Shown here one piece after another: positions 45,245-55,689 of a stretch of DNA of 64,000 nt. The DNA comes from Gnetum montanum (Eukaryota; Streptophyta; Gnetopsida; Gnetales; Gnetaceae). A program made the position numbers and the translations under genes. The DNA is taken from contig MNCI01011971.1 of the NCBI GenBank assembly GCA_015680685.1, forward strand, positions 234,846-298,845. The letters are read 5' to 3'. The notes beneath the pieces were generated by a model. It did not search any database and was not told the DNA's origin. It saw nothing but the letters and a program-made list of their open reading frames with translations. Position 1 is the first letter of the stretch. Every line of letters begins with the position of its first letter.

Positions 45245-45840
45245 ATGGCTGTGGTTGGCAGCCTTGCTTCTCCATCTCCCTCTGTACCTAATTCCTTTGA
45301 GTTTCCTTTAAACCAAATGCCACCTAGGATCCATATTATTATGCTTACTTATGTTATATTTTATTATATCTATGTTGGAAACCTTTCTAGGAAATTAGTA
45401 GATCCTAGGAGTCCTCTTATTTATTTGCAAATTCCTAGGAATAAATACTGCAAAGCTCTCCTTGATTTAGGTTCTGGTGTAAACTTAGTTTCTCATGAGA
45501 TGTATACTACATGGAACCTACCTCCTATATAGAAGAGAAATATCATATTAGAATTGGTGGACCAATCGATCATTATTTAATTAGAACTAGTAGAAAACAT
45601 TGTGACCACTATCTTTCGGTGGTCTTATCCAACTAATTTCCTAGTAATTAGGGTGGAGAACTACAAAGAGGACTTCCCAATCATTATGGGAAGGGCTTGA
45701 CTAAGCACCATTCATGAAAAAATGGGCATCTAAGATCTTTTCCTAGAAATATCTAAAGAAAACACATTTGGAAAGATAGAGAAGAAGTGAGTTCCATGCA
45801 TTGTGTACAACAATACAAGGTGCAATTATGTGCAGAAACT
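45245..45840 (+). pseudogene. Aspartic protease of element G
   Basis: Residues NLSRKLVDPRSPLIYLQI, KALLDLGSGVNLVSHEMY and FPIIMGRA align with the protease of element A. The catalytic D-S-G has become D-L-G. Several stops follow residue 95. Processing of Gag-Pol would not be possible. It lies between gag and RT in the expected order. Confidence 0.88.
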
Positions 45841-46079
45841 CTAGTTAGTAAAATGAACATCCATCTTTGTATGAAAGTAGTGTGCACAAGAAGCTAATAT
45901 TCAAATGTGTCTATACACAACAACCATAAAACAAGAGGGTACCCAATGGATAACTATTGATTCTAAAAGAAACACACTTTGCATAGAACCTATTGAGAGC
46001 CTAACATGTGCATATGTCATAGGAATGGATGAATTGGAGCAAGTTCATCACCAACTCTCTAATAATGCAAATGATGATA

Positions 46080-46930
46080 CCTATTGGGAAGAGTTGAAAA
46101 TTCTTCAAAATTTTGAGTAAGAGCCCCTTGAATTAAAAACTCTAACATCCAACATGGAATATTTATTCTTAAAAAATGAAAATCTAGTAATAATTAATGC
46201 CAATCTTGCTCAAGAACAGAAATATATGCTATTGAATGTGGTTGAAAAATGGTCATCATCCTTTGATTGGTCATATCGTGAACTCATAGGGATGGATCCT
46301 TGGATATGCTAGCATCATATCTACACCAATCTAACCATGAAGCCAAAGAGATGGCCATAAAGGTGATTGAACCCCAAAATTAAGCAGATCATCAAGGAGG
46401 AAATCAAATAACTGCTCAAGGTGAGGTTTATCTATCCCATTATGGATAGCATTTGTGGGGTTATTTCACTCATGATTGTGTCAAAGAAAGATGATAAGTG
46501 ATGGGTCTACATCGATTTTCAATTACTAAATATGGCAACATTCAAGGACAACTTTTTGTTGGCATTTGTTCATCAAGTATTAGACACAATATCTAGGCAT
46601 TACTTTTATAGTTTTTTAGATGGTTATAGTGGCTATAACCAAATCCAAATCATGCTAGAAGACTATGCCAAGACAACATTCACAAGTTCCTAGGAAACTT
46701 TTGCATATTGCAAGATGCCTTTTGGTTTGTGCAATGCCTCTACTACATTCTAATGCTTGGTCGTTAGCATTTTTCAATAGTATATTAGTAGTAGTATGGA
46801 AGTCTTCATAGATGACTTCTTCACCTATGGAGCTACATTTGACCAAGCCTTGAGCAAGTACTAAAGATATGTGTTGAAACAAACCTTCAGCTCAATTAGT
46901 AAAAGAGTCATCTAACGATCTAAGAGGGCA
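46080..46930 (+). pseudogene. Reverse transcriptase of element G
   Basis: The frame reads EPLELKTLTSNMEYLFL, KIKQIIKEEIK, FIYPIMDS, YSFLDGYSGYNQIQIMLED (motif A) and FAYCKMPFGLCNASTTF. It continues SMEVFIDDFFTYGATFDQAL (about 46795-46855), where FIDDF holds the catalytic Asp pair in the form usual for Athila-like RT (FMDDF). This region is deleted in element A. Several TAG/TGA stops, mostly at former Gln, Arg or Trp codons, interrupt it. Its preserved motifs make G the better reference for the family's RT. Confidence 0.9.
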
Positions 46931-46979
46931 TTGTGTTGCGGCATAGAATATCACACGTAGGAATTAAGGTCAACCTTGA

Positions 46980-47640
46980 AAAAATAAGGGTCATTCAAGG
47001 AATAACATTTTAACCAGAAATCATCAAAGATATTTGATCATTTCTTGGACATATAAGCTACTACCATCAATTCATAGAGAATTTATCTAAGATCACAAAA
47101 TCATTGGTTGAACTGACAAAGAAAGATGCTCCACTTTTTTAGACCATGGAATGTGAAAAAGCATTCTAGTAACTAAAGGAGAAACTTGTAAAAATTCCAA
47201 TTCTATAGGCATTTGACTAGTCCAGACCATTTCATGGTATGATGAATGCATCAAATTATGCCTTGGAAGCTATGCTTATGCAAATGGATGATAAGAAACA
47301 TCCATACTATATCCACTATGTAAGCCAAAGCATTGTGGATGCACAGCTAAACTACACCACCACAGAAAATTAATTAATGGAAATGGTGTTTACTCTAGAG
47401 AAATTCATGTATTATATGCTTAGATAAAATGTGTTTGTGCACATGGAGCATAATGAAATTCACTTCCTAATGAACAAGCCAATGGTGAGCGTCCACGTCA
47501 TATGGTGGCTTGTGATCTTATAGGAATTCGATCTTATGATGGTATATTGAAAGGGAACTAAGAATTTGATCACTAATCACTTGTCTCGGTTATGATGGAA
47601 CAACAAAGAGAATGAAAGGCCACTATCTAACATATTTCTT
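46980..47640 (+). pseudogene. RT connection and RNase H of element G
   Basis: IRVIQGITF, SFLGHISYYHQFIENLSKI and SLVELTKKDAPLF lead to RNase H with FHGMMNASNYALEAMLMQM, NYTTTEN.LMEMVFTLEKF and VFVHMEHNEIHFLMNKPM. The region ends with EFDLMMVY.KGTKNLITNHL. All have one-to-one counterparts in element A. The TDAS acidic position is Asn in both A and G, so that loss may predate their split, or reflect parallel decay. Confidence 0.88.
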
Positions 47641-47759
47641 GATGAACTTCTCTTTGTTGAGGCTATAACTAAATAATTGACCACACAACCTAAATGGTAT
47701 GATGGCATTCTTATCTATCTTCTCACTCAAGAAATTCCACAAGGGTTGAACCACCAAAA

Positions 47760-48600
47760 GAAGAAACCATTTATTTACTAGGTAAAACACTTCATGAAGA
47801 TCAATGGACACCTTTACAAGGTGTGCACCGATGGATTAGTTCATTGGTATGTCCCTGATGCTAATCAACAATGCATTCTCCAAGATTCTCATGAAGGTCC
47901 TTGTGGGTTCCACTATTCTAAAAGATGCACGACCATTAAAATCCTTATGGTAGGGTAATATTGGCCAGTCAACTTCAAGGATGCTTACCAATATGTTCAC
48001 TTTTATAAAAATTTACAATGAGATGATGGAATGATTGCTCAAATGGAAGAACCTCAATAGTGGATCCAACCATTTGAACCCTTTAATACTTGGAGCATTG
48101 ATTTCATGGGTTCCATCATGCCCATGTCAAATGAAAAGGTGTACATCATAGTTGTTATTAACTATTATACAAAATGGTTAGAAGCAACAACCATCATTGA
48201 CTGTACATCTTTTACTACTACTTAGTCTATATAAAAAATGGTGTAAATAGGTTTGATATGTCACATGTATTAATTTCTCATAATGAAACTCGCTTTACAA
48301 GCACCACTTTTTGGAAGCTTATGCAATGCTTGAATTTTGAACATAAACTAATAACACCTTACCACCCACAAGCTAATAGTCAAGCTAAGGTTACCAATAG
48401 GGAACTCACAAAGACTCTTATAAGAACTGTCAAAAAATATAAGAAAGACTAGAACACAAAACTCAATGATGCCCTTTAGGTCTATCGTTCAACATGAAAA
48501 CTTCCTATAGGCTATCCTCTTTATGAGCTAGTGTATAGAAAATTACCAACACTTTCTATTCAATCTAAGCTCCATATACTTTCAATCTAAGCTCCATTCA
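47760..48600 (+). pseudogene. Integrase of element G, catalytic residues lost
   Basis: The zinc region SHEGPCGFHYSKRCTT is recognisable but its Cys pair is changed (HFYKNLQ). The core keeps the first Asp in WSIDFMGSIMP (about 48095). In the open segment 48258-48452 the second Asp of SDNGTHF is His (SHNETRF) and the catalytic Glu of GQAEVTN is Lys (SQAKVTN). The C-terminal side is recognisable to LYELVYRKLPTL and then breaks off at the junction with element I. Confidence 0.9.
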
Positions 48601-48639
48601 TTATTTTTGTGAACATATATAGATCTTTGACTATAGCAC

Positions 48640-50040
48640 TATTTAGCATAGATGTAGTAAGAGCAATTAGGGTCTTCCCCACTCTATTTTTCATCACCTT
48701 GACCACCATTTCTTATCCTTGGTTCTACATCATCAAGATAGTTGTTCGATCTCCCTTCTCCAAGTACACCGAGAAAAAGATGATATTTCTAGACATTTTT
48801 GGTACCTACTATTATCCTGGAGTGGACACCATTACCTCTCTGGCTATAGGATTTGAGCATGTGAATACCTACATTCGTTGGGTAGAGAATGTTAGTAGAG
48901 TGTCATCCAACTAGATTATTGTACAAGTTACCTCATTTTAGATGGCTCAAGGCTAGTTAGTAGATAAAAAAGACACTACTAGGACTAGCTTGCAACCACT
49001 ACAAGATTTATTTTTGGAGCTTTTCCATGCACTCAATAGTAGTACATGCCTCTAACATTATTTCATGAGTGGATGGTTGTGGAAGCTACTCCTCTTCCTT
49101 GGTCATAGAATGGAAATTTTCCTTCATCATTTTTACCTAAGATGAGGCAGGATCATGTCTCAGTGTGTTATTTTTGTAGCAAGATATCCCTCCCTTTTGC
49201 ATAATTTCCAAATAATGCATGGAAAGGGGAGTGCATTCCTCCCATGTTTAGTTTATTAAACCACTTTTCTATCATTGAATAGATTAGTTGTGGGAGGTTA
49301 ACAGGAAATTTTCTACTCAAATTAGTGCAGACATGGGTGGAGAATGTAGTCACCTTACTAGGCCTCACTATTTGAATAAGATGGTAGGCTTCTATCTTGA
49401 AGTAGACATGTTTCATCAAGGTGAGCACACCATACTCCTTGTGGTCCACTCTATAGCATCACTAGACCCACTCCTTTTTAACCTTTAGATCTACTTATGT
49501 AGATATATATGGTAGATTGCTCCCAATTTTAGGTAAGCCAATAGGCTCAAAGATGGCCTTCACTGAGTAGAACACATTGATGTCCTTGATCTTCATAGTG
49601 GCATTGAGCTACCTATTATTACAAAAGAAATGGATCTCTTCCATGTATCTGTCCCCACTAGAAGGGATGATTGGCAATATGGAAGAGCTTTGCAACTATA
49701 TTCTAACATATTCTATGGTAATGTCTAGGAAGGTATCAAAGTTTTGTTCTTGAAGAATTGAATGGTTGATATTCCTAGGCTGAATTTTCCTAAGGTAGGA
49801 ACCCATTAAAGTGACCTCAAGGTTTCGCCTTGGTCTTGGTGCCTCATCCCAATGGGATTGCTATGTTTTAGCTTGGAAAATTTTATGGATAGATTCCACT
49901 CTGGGCTCCTCCGAAAAAGGTTTCATTGCATGGGCTTCTGCTACCTACTCTTGGGGTGGTCCCCTTCTAGTTATAGGCTACTTGTCCCTTGGATTAGATA
50001 GTTCTTCTTCCTGGGGTTATTTTGGTCTTGGTGTTGTTCA
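48640..50040 (-). pseudogene. ORF H (copy H1), N-terminal two thirds, unassigned
   Basis: The minus strand gives a protein-like sequence through a few stops. A charged N-terminus has RPKRPQEEELSNPRDK-type and AMKPFSEEPRVESIHKIFQA wording, then SHWDEAPRPRRN. Next come INHSILQEQNFDTFLDITIE, LPIIPSSGDRYMEEIHFFC, MKIKDINVFYSVKAIFEPIG and the open 49168-49449 segment (YGVLTLMKHVYFKIEAYHLI, FPVNLPQLIYSMIEKWFNKL, MHSPFHALFGNYAKG). The pattern of a helical region followed by a small-residue-flanked 'LPQLI..M' loosely recalls plant transposon proteins found near Athila and gypsy elements, but I cannot assign a family. It overlaps copy H2 over about 850 bp. Confidence 0.6.
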
Positions 50041-52739
50041 TAATCACAAAATCATCAAGGATTATCATTTGATGTGTAACTTTATATTGTTTGAGTACCT
50101 TATCTCTTGGATTAGTTACACTTGGCTAAGTTTTGACCATGGCAAGTTTGATTATTTTGATATTATTTTATCATTATTTCATTTTAATATCTACCAAAGT
50201 TCTTTAAAAAGGTTTAACTTTCTTCAATTACTAATTTAAATAGTCTTTTATTTTAAAACTTGTTGAAGTTTGAAAGAAATTAAAAATGTTTCATGAAAAA
50301 CCTAAGGTTTATGGCCCCCACAATGTAAAGTTCACCTCCAATAGCTAAAAAATGAAAAAAAAAAAGGCTAATCAGACAAGTAGTATGAAAGATATGGGCT
50401 TTGGAAGGTTCCAATACCTAAAAATTGCCCCTTCATGTTTAAAAGAAAATGGAAAAAAATTTCAAAGTGTTGAGTGTGATTTATACAATTTTTCCCTATG
50501 TTGATGGGATCCCATCAATGCAGCAAAAACATAGAATTTTCAACTTTGAAAATTAAAGGAGAAATGAAGATTTTGCATATAGAATTGAAGTCCAAATAAA
50601 GTCCAAGAAGCCAAGAACATAATGAAATGCATGAAGAGGGCTAGATAATGCTCAAAATAAAGAGATTTAATTATGAGAATGATTGAGAAATTCCATGAAG
50701 GACCACATAACTAGATGTAATTCATGTGAAGCACAAATGATTTGAATGCAAAAATGCCTAAGGAAAAAGGGACATAACTAACCAACCCAAGGAGTATGCA
50801 AGTGGGTCCTCCCCATAGTAGATTGATGCCCTTAATTCCCTTGCATGCCCTCAAACTAAGGAGTCCATAGGCCCCATGGATGACCAATGGTTATGGTAAG
50901 TTAAGAATTGAATCACCAAAGAGACTATCTAAAAATTTTGACGCATCCAACTAAGACATTGAACTAAACATAAAAAGAGGTAGTGAGGTGAGATGTGGAA
51001 AGGAGAGATAGATGAGGTGGAGAGTGGAATGGAGTTTTATATCATGATTACATGAAGTCCCTTGTGGTTTTGTAATTAATATTACCCAATAATGTATATC
51101 CTAGTCTAAATTAAAATCAAGTAGTTTTAGTGACTTCACATTAACACTCCAAGTCTATTCCATCCCCTAAAGGCATAAGAATATCCCCATAGATCAATCA
51201 TCATTTTGAAAAGAGAAAAAAAGAGAAGTTGTAAGTGAGATGGGCTTTAGTTAGAGGGGACCTTCAAGCATGGGTAACATGTCTTTCTATTCTCATAACT
51301 AGTTCTTGTAGTCCATTATTTTGTCTAATAGGTGTAATTTAAATTTCCATTATTGTTTGTTTTCTTTTGGATGGGAACCACACAATGCAAAGAATTTAGC
51401 TTCTTGTTATTGATTGATAGCAAAATGGTAAGAAATCCATAAGAACACTCATGCACATAAGAGCATAGGAAAGTACAAAGAGCATAAAATCCCCTTTAAG
51501 TTACACCCTTATCTATCCATTGAATTCTTCCCAATTTTGAAAACCACCAAGGTCACATAGTCTTTAAAATTTTTATTTAAGAAGGGATTGCATGTTTCCA
51601 AAATAAGGGAACACCAGAAAGTTTTTTGGATGGGTGGATAACATGGACTCACTACCCATCATGAAAAAGAAACCATGTCTTAGTTATCAACACTAAAATT
51701 TAAAGAGAGAATCTAGACATTGGCAATCAAATAACATTGTAGTAAAAGGAACCATAAATCAACAACTACAGTTGCGCTTAGTCCTAGCAATAGGAAAGAA
51801 AAACAAAACCAAATAAAACATAAGAAAACCATTAGAAAATATCAAATCAATAAAGTAAAATATAAAAGAAATTATAAAATATTTAAGATAGATAAAAATG
51901 TACTAAAAATGATTTAAAACAAAAAAAGAGAAAGCACTTGTTAGTTCCTGATTCAAAATGGGGCATCTCTCCCACGTCTAAGTTCATGGACAAGACAAGA
52001 ACTACTAATTGGATTATATGATTCCATGCATTGTTTGAATAGTTCAAAATTCTCATTTATGAGCCACTATATCCTTCAGTTTAGTTGTTATTTTGTGGAC
52101 CTAGTTTCACACACTCTTGTTCCTTATGTTTTTTATGAGCTAGTGTCGGAATTGGGTGAACACTTTGAACCTTTCGCCCATAGTTGCATCCATTGTTATT
52201 ATTAGTAATGCATGGAATTTTCTATCTCTCCTCAATGATAGGTCTATCTTTTATGTCTTGTGTTGGGGTGGCGATAGTTGTTGGTTCTTACATAGGATTT
52301 TGAGACATTGTTTTGGGAAGGAAGGATGTTGCACCATATTGGCCTTGTGCTAGATTTGATGATCTAGTAAATCTACGCATCTTATTCGCATGAATGGAAA
52401 CCATCCTAAAGAAGGATCATTTCCTAGATTTATATATAGATATAATAACATGATCATTTATATGTATGTTCATAGCATAAGTGGAATTGTTATGTTGAAA
52501 TTATGGTGCCAATTCTTCTTGCATTATTGGTGGTGGCATATGATGGAGGAAAGTGTAACAGTAGTGAGGATGTGTTGAATGATAAGAGATGTGAGATGGT
52601 GATTCCACAAAAGATGCTATAGGTTGATGATATTTAGGAGGAGGTAGTGGTGATTTAATTTATAGGAAGTAAAACCAATTGGAAAAACAAGTTTCTAAAC
52701 ATAATATCCATATAGGTATGGCTAGTAGTAAGGGTAGTG
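50041..52739 (-). other. Spacer of element I between gag and ORF H
   Basis: No pol motif can be found in any frame. The right part (52140-52739) still looks like a Pro/His-rich gag tail on the minus strand (for example FLHHMPPPIMQEEL). The remainder is AT-rich with A-runs at 50350 and 51880. A complete element would carry about 4 kb of pol here. Confidence 0.5.
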
Positions 52740-54420
52740 CTAATTTTATGATGGCCTCCCCCATGATTGTGGGGATTTTCGACTATGGTTGTTAGTAGTT
52801 TTCAGCATAATAAGAAGTATTATTGAAAGAGTATGGTTGGTTGTAGGACTTTCAATAATTACCTTGTGAGTAAGGTAATTTCGTAGGCATTTTATTTTGG
52901 ACAAACTTGGGAATCAAAGGAAAAGCCCCATACTTGTAGATGTAACATAACTAGGTAATAGCCCTTGGGATGGTCATATTGGCAAATGTCACATCCATCA
53001 TCCTCTTCTACATTTGATTCTGTAACCTCTTCTACTATAGTCATTTTTCCTTTTTGCTAATAAGTGTTCCTACCTATTTCATTATTCCTTTTCCTCCTTT
53101 TGTTTTGATCACTTGATTCTTTTTGCACTACCTTCTCCCTTATGGTTTCTAAGTAGGTTGTAAACTTTTTGTTCATCAAATCCCACTTCTTATCTAGCCT
53201 TGCTTTGATATCAATGATATCCTTTTGTATTGGCAAGGTCTATTGTGAAATAAACACATCAAGAGCTTCCTCTTTTTCCTTATCATACATATGGACCTCT
53301 CTTGTTTGAAGAGTTGGATCTCAATCATATTCGTCAATACTGTTTCTTTTACATAGCTCTTCTTCTTCTTTCATCACCTATTCCACTAGTCTTTATATCT
53401 GATGGGCTCTTAATTCGAATAGGCATCCTTAAGTGTAGATCCCAAGGGTCTTCCTTAGTTACTTATGAAGCCTATCTATGATTTAGAAAAGCTACTTATT
53501 TTGAGAAAACCCATGACTTGGACAACTATGTAGTAAAGAATAGTATTTTTCCAAGTCTAGATCCAAGGATTCATGATTTCCTTGCTTTCATCCTTCGATA
53601 TATTTTCTCATATTGGACACTCTTTCATAGGTTTGATATTTTTAAATAAAAATCTCAAGCATTGTATATCATAAATGGATTGAATCAATCTCCAATGATC
53701 TATACCAACTCTCAACTTCTTCTATGAGTGTCCTAGGGAAGAGCTTAAGCTTTTATCACTTACTTTCAATGTTCTACAACATGCAAACATGGTAGAAGGC
53801 TTGTAGATAACATTGCAGACCAAAATCATAGCCATGCTCAAATATAGGAATGATATTTATATCTAATCATTTAATGTGGAATTTCCATTTATGCCTATGA
53901 GGTATTCTAATTACCTCCTAGATTTTTGTCATGCTCCTAGTTACCAGCAAGGGTTCATTTTCATCAAACATGTCATCACGATAATTACCATTTCTATTTA
54001 TCTAATTGCAATGATCTTATCTATGTTCATTTTAATGTCTTTGATTTTACTCTCAAGTTTGATTTCTATCTTTATCTTGAACCCATAGTGGAGCTCTATC
54101 TCTATCCCTACATTCATCTTCATCAGAACTAGACATTTAAGATGAAGAAGAAGATGGTAAACTAGGAGAATCACCATGGCTCCTATAGTTCTCCCTATGA
54201 TCCCTTGATGTATCCTTTCTAAATTTATAGGAGATCCTAAGACTCAAGGCTCTTCTTGATCTAGGACTTACTCCATATTCTCTAGGGTTGACTACATCAA
54301 GTAAATGTAGTCTTTGAGTATAGTAAGGATTTAAATGAGCATATGAAACCCTTATATTTAGTGATTCACTTCAAATTTCTTCAGTATAGATCCTATCATT
54401 TAACCTACTAATGTTCCTGT
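52740..54420 (-). pseudogene. gag pseudogene of element I
   Basis: On the minus strand a Ser/Asp-rich stretch (SHGDSPSLPSSSSS, then DEDECRDRDRAPL; 54080-54180) precedes the capsid region TLIEEVESWYRSLEIDSIHL, KYQTYERVSNMRKYIEG and LHSCPSHGFSQNK (53480-53740). These match ESWY..LE, the rearranged ..LNL.RKI.G and ..CPSHNYSQLDQ of elements A and G. Further on EEEEL and DGCDICQYDHPKGYY (about 52950-53010) parallel DGGCEIYYYDHPKGCC of element A. Stops are common. The PBS and LTR lie upstream on the same strand. Confidence 0.78.
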
Positions 54421-54585
54421 CATATGATGCATTATTGGTAGTTTATGAAGGAAACATGCTTTCAATTAATAATGTGTGTGTGAATTAAAATAATAATATT
54501 TCCTAAAAGATAAATCATTAATACTATTACAATTATTGTTAAGTGATTTCACTATTGTCCTAGATAGTGCATGTAGCTAACTAAA

Positions 54586-54605
54586 GTCCCTAGCAATGAT
54601 GCCAA
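54586..54605 (-). other. Primer binding site of element I, tRNA-Asp type
   Basis: On the minus strand TTGGCATCATTGCTAGGGAC directly follows the LTR end CTCATCA. It matches the Athila-type site TGGCGCCGTTGCCGGGGA with only transition changes apart from length. Confidence 0.85.
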
Positions 54606-55439
54606 TGATGAGTAGAAAGCAGTCACTATGCCCAATCATACAAATTAGTAGCATTTACTAGCAATCAAATCAAATTCCATTTAATTTAACTATCTAAGTA
54701 TACTAGCTCTAGGAAGTGAGTCTAATGGACGTGATCATTGTCTTCTCAGTTTCACTTATGAGGTGCAACTGTATGGTTAAGTGTAACTAAGACATATGAT
54801 TTTTATCATTTTATGTTTATTATTTAAATTTCCTAAGTGTCAAAAATAAAGTATTCAAATGGTTAATTAATTTAATAACTAATTAATTCTTAACTATTCT
54901 TAACATACGCATTCTTTCCCATCTATCATACATATCCTGAATATGCTATAATGATATTGGATTACCAAGTATTAACTGCTACTAAGATTATCAAGCATTA
55001 AGCATATTCTCTAGATGGTTGTACTTATGTGTATTAATTATTCAAATTTAATTAATTAATTAAATACATTAAAGTAAAGTGCTTGAATAATAAAGGCATA
55101 AAGTAAACTTTAGGCTATTTCCACATGCTAAAAGGTTTATGAAGAAAGGTCTTATTTATTAGTAATCACACTAAGGTGCTCTAGTACATCAATTTTTAAA
55201 TAAAGATCTATACACTTCTCACTCATATTATGGGCACTTAAAAAATATTATAACCTTGAAGAGATAAAAATATAAGATTTTGACTAGCTACTAATGAATG
55301 GATGCGATAAATGTGGCTAGTGAGCATGTATTTATAGACAAGACAAGATACTACCTTAACATGTATACATTAAGCCCTACATTGATGCAATCTCATTAAC
55401 ATGATCACATCGATGTAGCCCATGTACAATGGCTCATCA
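54606..55439 (-). repeat. LTR shared by two minus-strand units
   Basis: On the plus strand TGATGAG (54606) and CTCATCA (55433-55439) bound 834 bp. A PBS lies at its left end and a polypurine tract at its right end, so it acts as a 5' LTR for element I and as a 3' LTR for the unit to the right. A minus-strand TATA box (CTATAAATA) lies near 55327-55337. Confidence 0.88.
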
Positions 55440-55451
55440 TACCCCCATAAC
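55440..55451 (-). other. Polypurine tract next to the shared LTR
   Basis: GTTATGGGGGTA on the minus strand, immediately before the LTR start. It matches the tracts at 10977-10990 and 21824-21834. Confidence 0.8.
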
Positions 55452-55689
55452 TAAATGAAAGCTTGTCCTTGAGTGGACAAAAGGAGAAACAAGTTTCTTA
55501 TAAAATTTTGGGAAGGTATGGGATTATTGACTGACTACTAAAATACAAACAAACACTAAGTGCTAAAGTATATGGATTTATATTCATTACAAAATTTGAT
55601 GATGATAAAAAAATTAAACACCATGAGAAAAACTAACAATAAAACACCTTTGGTAGCTTGAAGATAAGCAAGAAAATTAAATAATCCTA

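Larger units (their letters stand above)
41766..48600 (+). mobile_element. Athila-like Ty3/gypsy element G, 3' end lost
   Basis: It has a 5' LTR, tRNA-Asp-type PBS, gag, protease, RT, RNase H and integrase in the same order and with the same wording as element A, more decayed by stops but with fewer deletions. It retains the RT catalytic FIDDF that A lacks. Similarity to A continues past the integrase core (GYPLYELVYRKLPTLS near 48510-48560) and stops at about 48600, where sequence of element I begins. No 3' LTR is found. Confidence 0.9.
48600..55439 (-). mobile_element. Athila-family element I: LTR, gag and ORF H, no pol
   Basis: On the minus strand the order is LTR (54606-55439), tRNA-Asp-type PBS, gag, about 2 kb of non-coding spacer, then ORF H, which is cut at the junction with element G near 48600-48640. 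No RT, RNase H or integrase motif is visible between gag and H. LTR ends, PBS and gag place it in the same family as A and G. A second H-bearing 3' end flows into the same LTR from the right (55440-57540), so two units share this LTR. Confidence 0.78.
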
